Source of the DNA: Dendrolimus kikuchii
Taxonomy: Eukaryota; Arthropoda; Insecta; Lepidoptera; Lasiocampidae
Direction of reading: 5' to 3'
Assembly (NCBI GenBank): GCA_019925095.2
Contig: CM034394.1
Location: 25,098,272-25,162,271 of the forward strand
Length of the DNA stretch: 64,000 nucleotides
Position 1 is the first letter of the stretch, and each line of letters starts with the position of its first letter. The notes beneath the pieces were generated by a model. That model made no database searches. It was not told where the DNA came from and saw nothing but the letters and a program-made list of their open reading frames with translations. The translations under genes were made by a program, and so were the position numbers. Shown here in pieces: positions 62,371 to 64,000 of this stretch.

Positions 62371-62706
62371 TGTTCAACCGCGTAACGAACGATGATTCCC
62401 CGAAAAAGTAATTTACCCCGCACTTCCGCGTATCAGTCTGAATCGATCCGTCGTAAAAACATTCACGCATCGCGCGCGCATTTGAGATATCCACCCAATT
62501 GCAATACTAACCGGGTTCCAAGAGCTTGGTGATAAGTGGCAAGTGAATCTAGTTGTGAAGCGGGAGATATATAACAAGAGAACACGCACTGCTGCTCCTG
62601 TATCGCAGACGCTCCGGTTACTCAGCTCATATTATTACGGGTGAGTCCATTTATCTCCATTCCCTCTTACCCTTGCACCCTTGAAATCTGGCAATCGGCC
62701 AGATCA
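62371..62706 (+). repeat. 3' LTR of BEL/Pao, apparently complete
   Basis: Starts TGTTCAACC 26 bp after the pol stop and ends GATCA, i.e. TG...CA over 336 bp. The part 62451-62706 is identical to the 5' LTR. Only a weak purine tract (cacagga) precedes it. The boundary at 62371 is inferred from the TG and spacing. The minimum certain LTR is 62451-62706. Confidence 0.8.
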
Positions 62707-62755
62707 CTCCTCCGTCCGCGCAATTTTCGTAAAAATGGATACAAAGTTTTTGCTT
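62707..62755 (-). repeat. Repeat P copy 4, right part
   Basis: 'ctcctccgtccgcgcaattt' and 'caaagtttttgcttcacata' are the inverse of the P start at 9936 and 37810. Together with 56131-56265 it shows that BEL/Pao lies within one P copy. Confidence 0.8.
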
Positions 62756-62767
62756 CACATATTAATA

Positions 62768-63000
62768 TACAGATAAATAAAATTAAAGTGTCCGTTTGTA
62801 ATGTCAAAATAAAAGCTTTTTACTAAATGCATATGAAAGTATATACGGTACTTATATCAAAAAACCAATTTTGAAAATATTTATCTATCTGTCTATCTGG
62901 ATGTTTCGGCTAATCTCTGAAACGGCTTTCACTCGTAGATAGGCTACATTTTTACCACCTTTTGGAATTCCGCGAAAAAAAATCCACGCTGCCAAAGTCG
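62768..63000 (+). repeat. Repeat I copy 4
   Basis: 'gtgtccgtttgtaatgtcaa', 'tttactaaatgcatatgaaa' and 'ggctaatctctgaaacggct'. It follows repeat P directly. Confidence 0.65.
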
Positions 63001-63019
63001 CCGGCACATCAAGTATTAA

Positions 63020-63410
63020 CTATAATTGAGCCGCCCTACATAGCTGCACTAGGCTCTGGGTCTGTATCGCGGCACCCAACACAATTTTATTATAGGAACT
63101 TAAATATAACGGAATTATTCATTAATTAACCTAAATCTATGGTTATTCTTAAGGTACACCACAACATAAAAATTACTAAATTAATGTCACACACAGTAAC
63201 AAAAATAAACAATAAGCGTGTATGGAGTCTAAAATTTTTCATAGAAATTAAGTAGTAAAAAAGGGTACGGAACTCGAGTCCGCAGAGATATTAATAATAA
63301 TAATTTAAAACAAAACTAAATCTATGAGTGCGTGGGTGTGTGTGTGTCTGTGTGTGTCTCTGTGTTTTTATTTTTTTATATTTTTTTATTATTAACAACT
63401 CTACGGACTC
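63020..63410 (-). mobile_element. LINE-D copy 3, 3' UTR, split by repeat S
   Basis: 'ctgtatcgcggcacccaaca' and 'ttaattaacctaaatctatg' match 24800-24890; after the inserted S piece it resumes 'aaatctatgagtgcgtgggt' with an interrupted GT stretch. The bases ctaaatctatg are duplicated at about 63131-63141 and 63325-63335, a target-site duplication for the S insertion. Confidence 0.72.
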
Positions 63411-63600
63411 GATTGGTGCTTGTGTGTGACATTAATTTATTGATTTTTGTGTTGAGGTGTATGTATCTTACGAATTACTTATTATATTAATTTATTCTAG
63501 TTTTAATACTAAACTTATACTAATGTAGAGTGTATCTGTTACATGCTGGTGTTGTGTGCTGCATGTGCAGTGTTGGCCTTATATCTATACTTATATATAG
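63142..63600. repeat. Repeat S copy 2 in fold-back arrangement
   Basis: 63145-63300 is collinear with 34443-34600 on the plus strand. 63400-63600 matches 34318-34520 on the minus strand. The two pieces share about 50 bp in inverted orientation ('aaattaatgtcacacaca' against 'tgtgtgacattaattt'). No coding sequence. Confidence 0.65.
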
Positions 63601-64000
63601 TCCTATCTAGTGCCATGTGTGTTGTTTTTTTCTTTTCTGTGCCTGGGTTATTAATTTTTAGGCTCTTTGTGTGTCTTGGTTTGTTTGTGGAGTGTGCGTG
63701 TAATGCAATGCGATGGTAGTGCGCGTTGGTTTAAGTATGTGTATAAGTTTTATTGTTAGTTATGTGTTAGTGACTGTGTGGTGTTATCATTTATTGTTTA
63801 ATTGTTATTTGTGATCTTTCTGTATTTTTATTTTGTTTGTAAGAGCCTAATACTGGGAATTGTATTTTACAAAAAAATAATAATGGCGCATTTACGCTGC
63901 TTTAATGTGTTTGGTGATAAATACGTGTTATTTTTGGATAATGTCGAGCAGTAAATCTTGCGCTATCGGCCTAACGTGGGGTTAAACGTCAGAATTCACC
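63601..64000. other. T- and G-rich end of window, no gene
   Basis: Strand-asymmetric T/G-rich sequence (63600-63850), perhaps more of a LINE-D 3' UTR read on the minus strand. No frame or family that I can support. Confidence 0.4.

Larger units (their letters stand above)
56266..62706 (+). mobile_element. BEL/Pao LTR retrotransposon, young but defective
   Basis: Order: truncated 5' LTR, tRNA-Tyr type primer binding site, A/T-rich leader, gag, in-frame UGA, protease-reverse transcriptase-RNase H, deletion with frame change, integrase core, 3' LTR. BEL/Pao elements form cytoplasmic virus-like particles, reverse transcribe from a tRNA primer and integrate. The LTR parts present in both copies (256 bp) are identical, so little time has passed since insertion. 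It sits inside repeat P. About 110-120 bp of P expected between the two flanks, and the target duplication, are missing. That is best explained by a deletion that also took the start of the 5' LTR. Confidence 0.93.

Overview
This is animal nuclear DNA, almost certainly from a moth or butterfly (Lepidoptera). It is AT-rich. I found no host exon, tRNA, rRNA or CRISPR array that I could defend. The lepidopteran call rests on my recognition of several interspersed families: a tRNA-derived SINE ending in a 'cccagcagtgggacatttat' block, the 'accgacttcaaaaa' repeats, the 'tccgacgtttcggccac' foldback repeats, and LINE fragments that end in a TATG tetranucleotide tail. No database search was possible. 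Family letters (A, C, D and so on) are working names of mine.

Layout. The window is a mosaic of transposable elements, many of them nested. LINE-A is an endonuclease/reverse-transcriptase type non-LTR element with at least 22 fragments on both strands; most are 5'-truncated, and about fifteen carry 9-14 bp target-site duplications (TSDs) I could read. Retroposon C (about 310 bp, oligo-A tail) has about 19 copies. SINE-T1 (tRNA head with a B box) has about nine, and SINE-T2 has three. LTR-G is present as six solo LTR-like units (TGTTAC...GTAACA, about 435-485 bp). There are also foldback elements (E), MITEs (Q with two copies, one pogo-like element), a second LINE (D) with a hexanucleotide tail, and several repeats of unclear class (F, H, I, J, K, L, N, P, S). 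A restriction-like-endonuclease fragment of yet another non-LTR element lies at 50.9-51.3 kb.

The only substantial protein-coding unit is a BEL/Pao LTR retrotransposon at 56266-62706. It has a tRNA-Tyr type primer binding site, a gag ORF with three Cys/His knuckles, a pol with retropepsin, reverse transcriptase and RNase H, and an integrase core in another frame. Gag and pol share one frame and are separated by a single UGA followed by CUA, a known leaky-stop context. The stretch between RNase H and the integrase core is missing and the frame changes there. The shared 256 bp of the two LTRs is identical, so the copy looks young. The 5' LTR appears to have lost its first 80 bp or so together with flanking target DNA.

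How the parts work together. There is no operon or host pathway here. The autonomous logic is retrotransposition. BEL/Pao would package its RNA in Gag and prime on tRNA-Tyr. LINE-A would supply a reverse transcriptase that recognises the RNA 3' end. The SINEs and retroposon C are non-autonomous and need a LINE partner in trans. The nesting gives relative ages: C inserted into SINE-T1, LINE-A and LINE-D into MITE Q, SINE-T1 and BEL/Pao into repeat P, and S into LINE-D. Such density fits a heterochromatic, intronic or sex-chromosome setting, but that is inference.

Gaps of roughly 300-450 bases in which I see only AT-rich or degenerate sequence: 15178-15608, 15793-16168, 16480-16820, 26770-27126, 27640-28057, 31450-31800, 44020-44370, 50610-50870 and 55415-55805. 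Larger gaps have their own entries.
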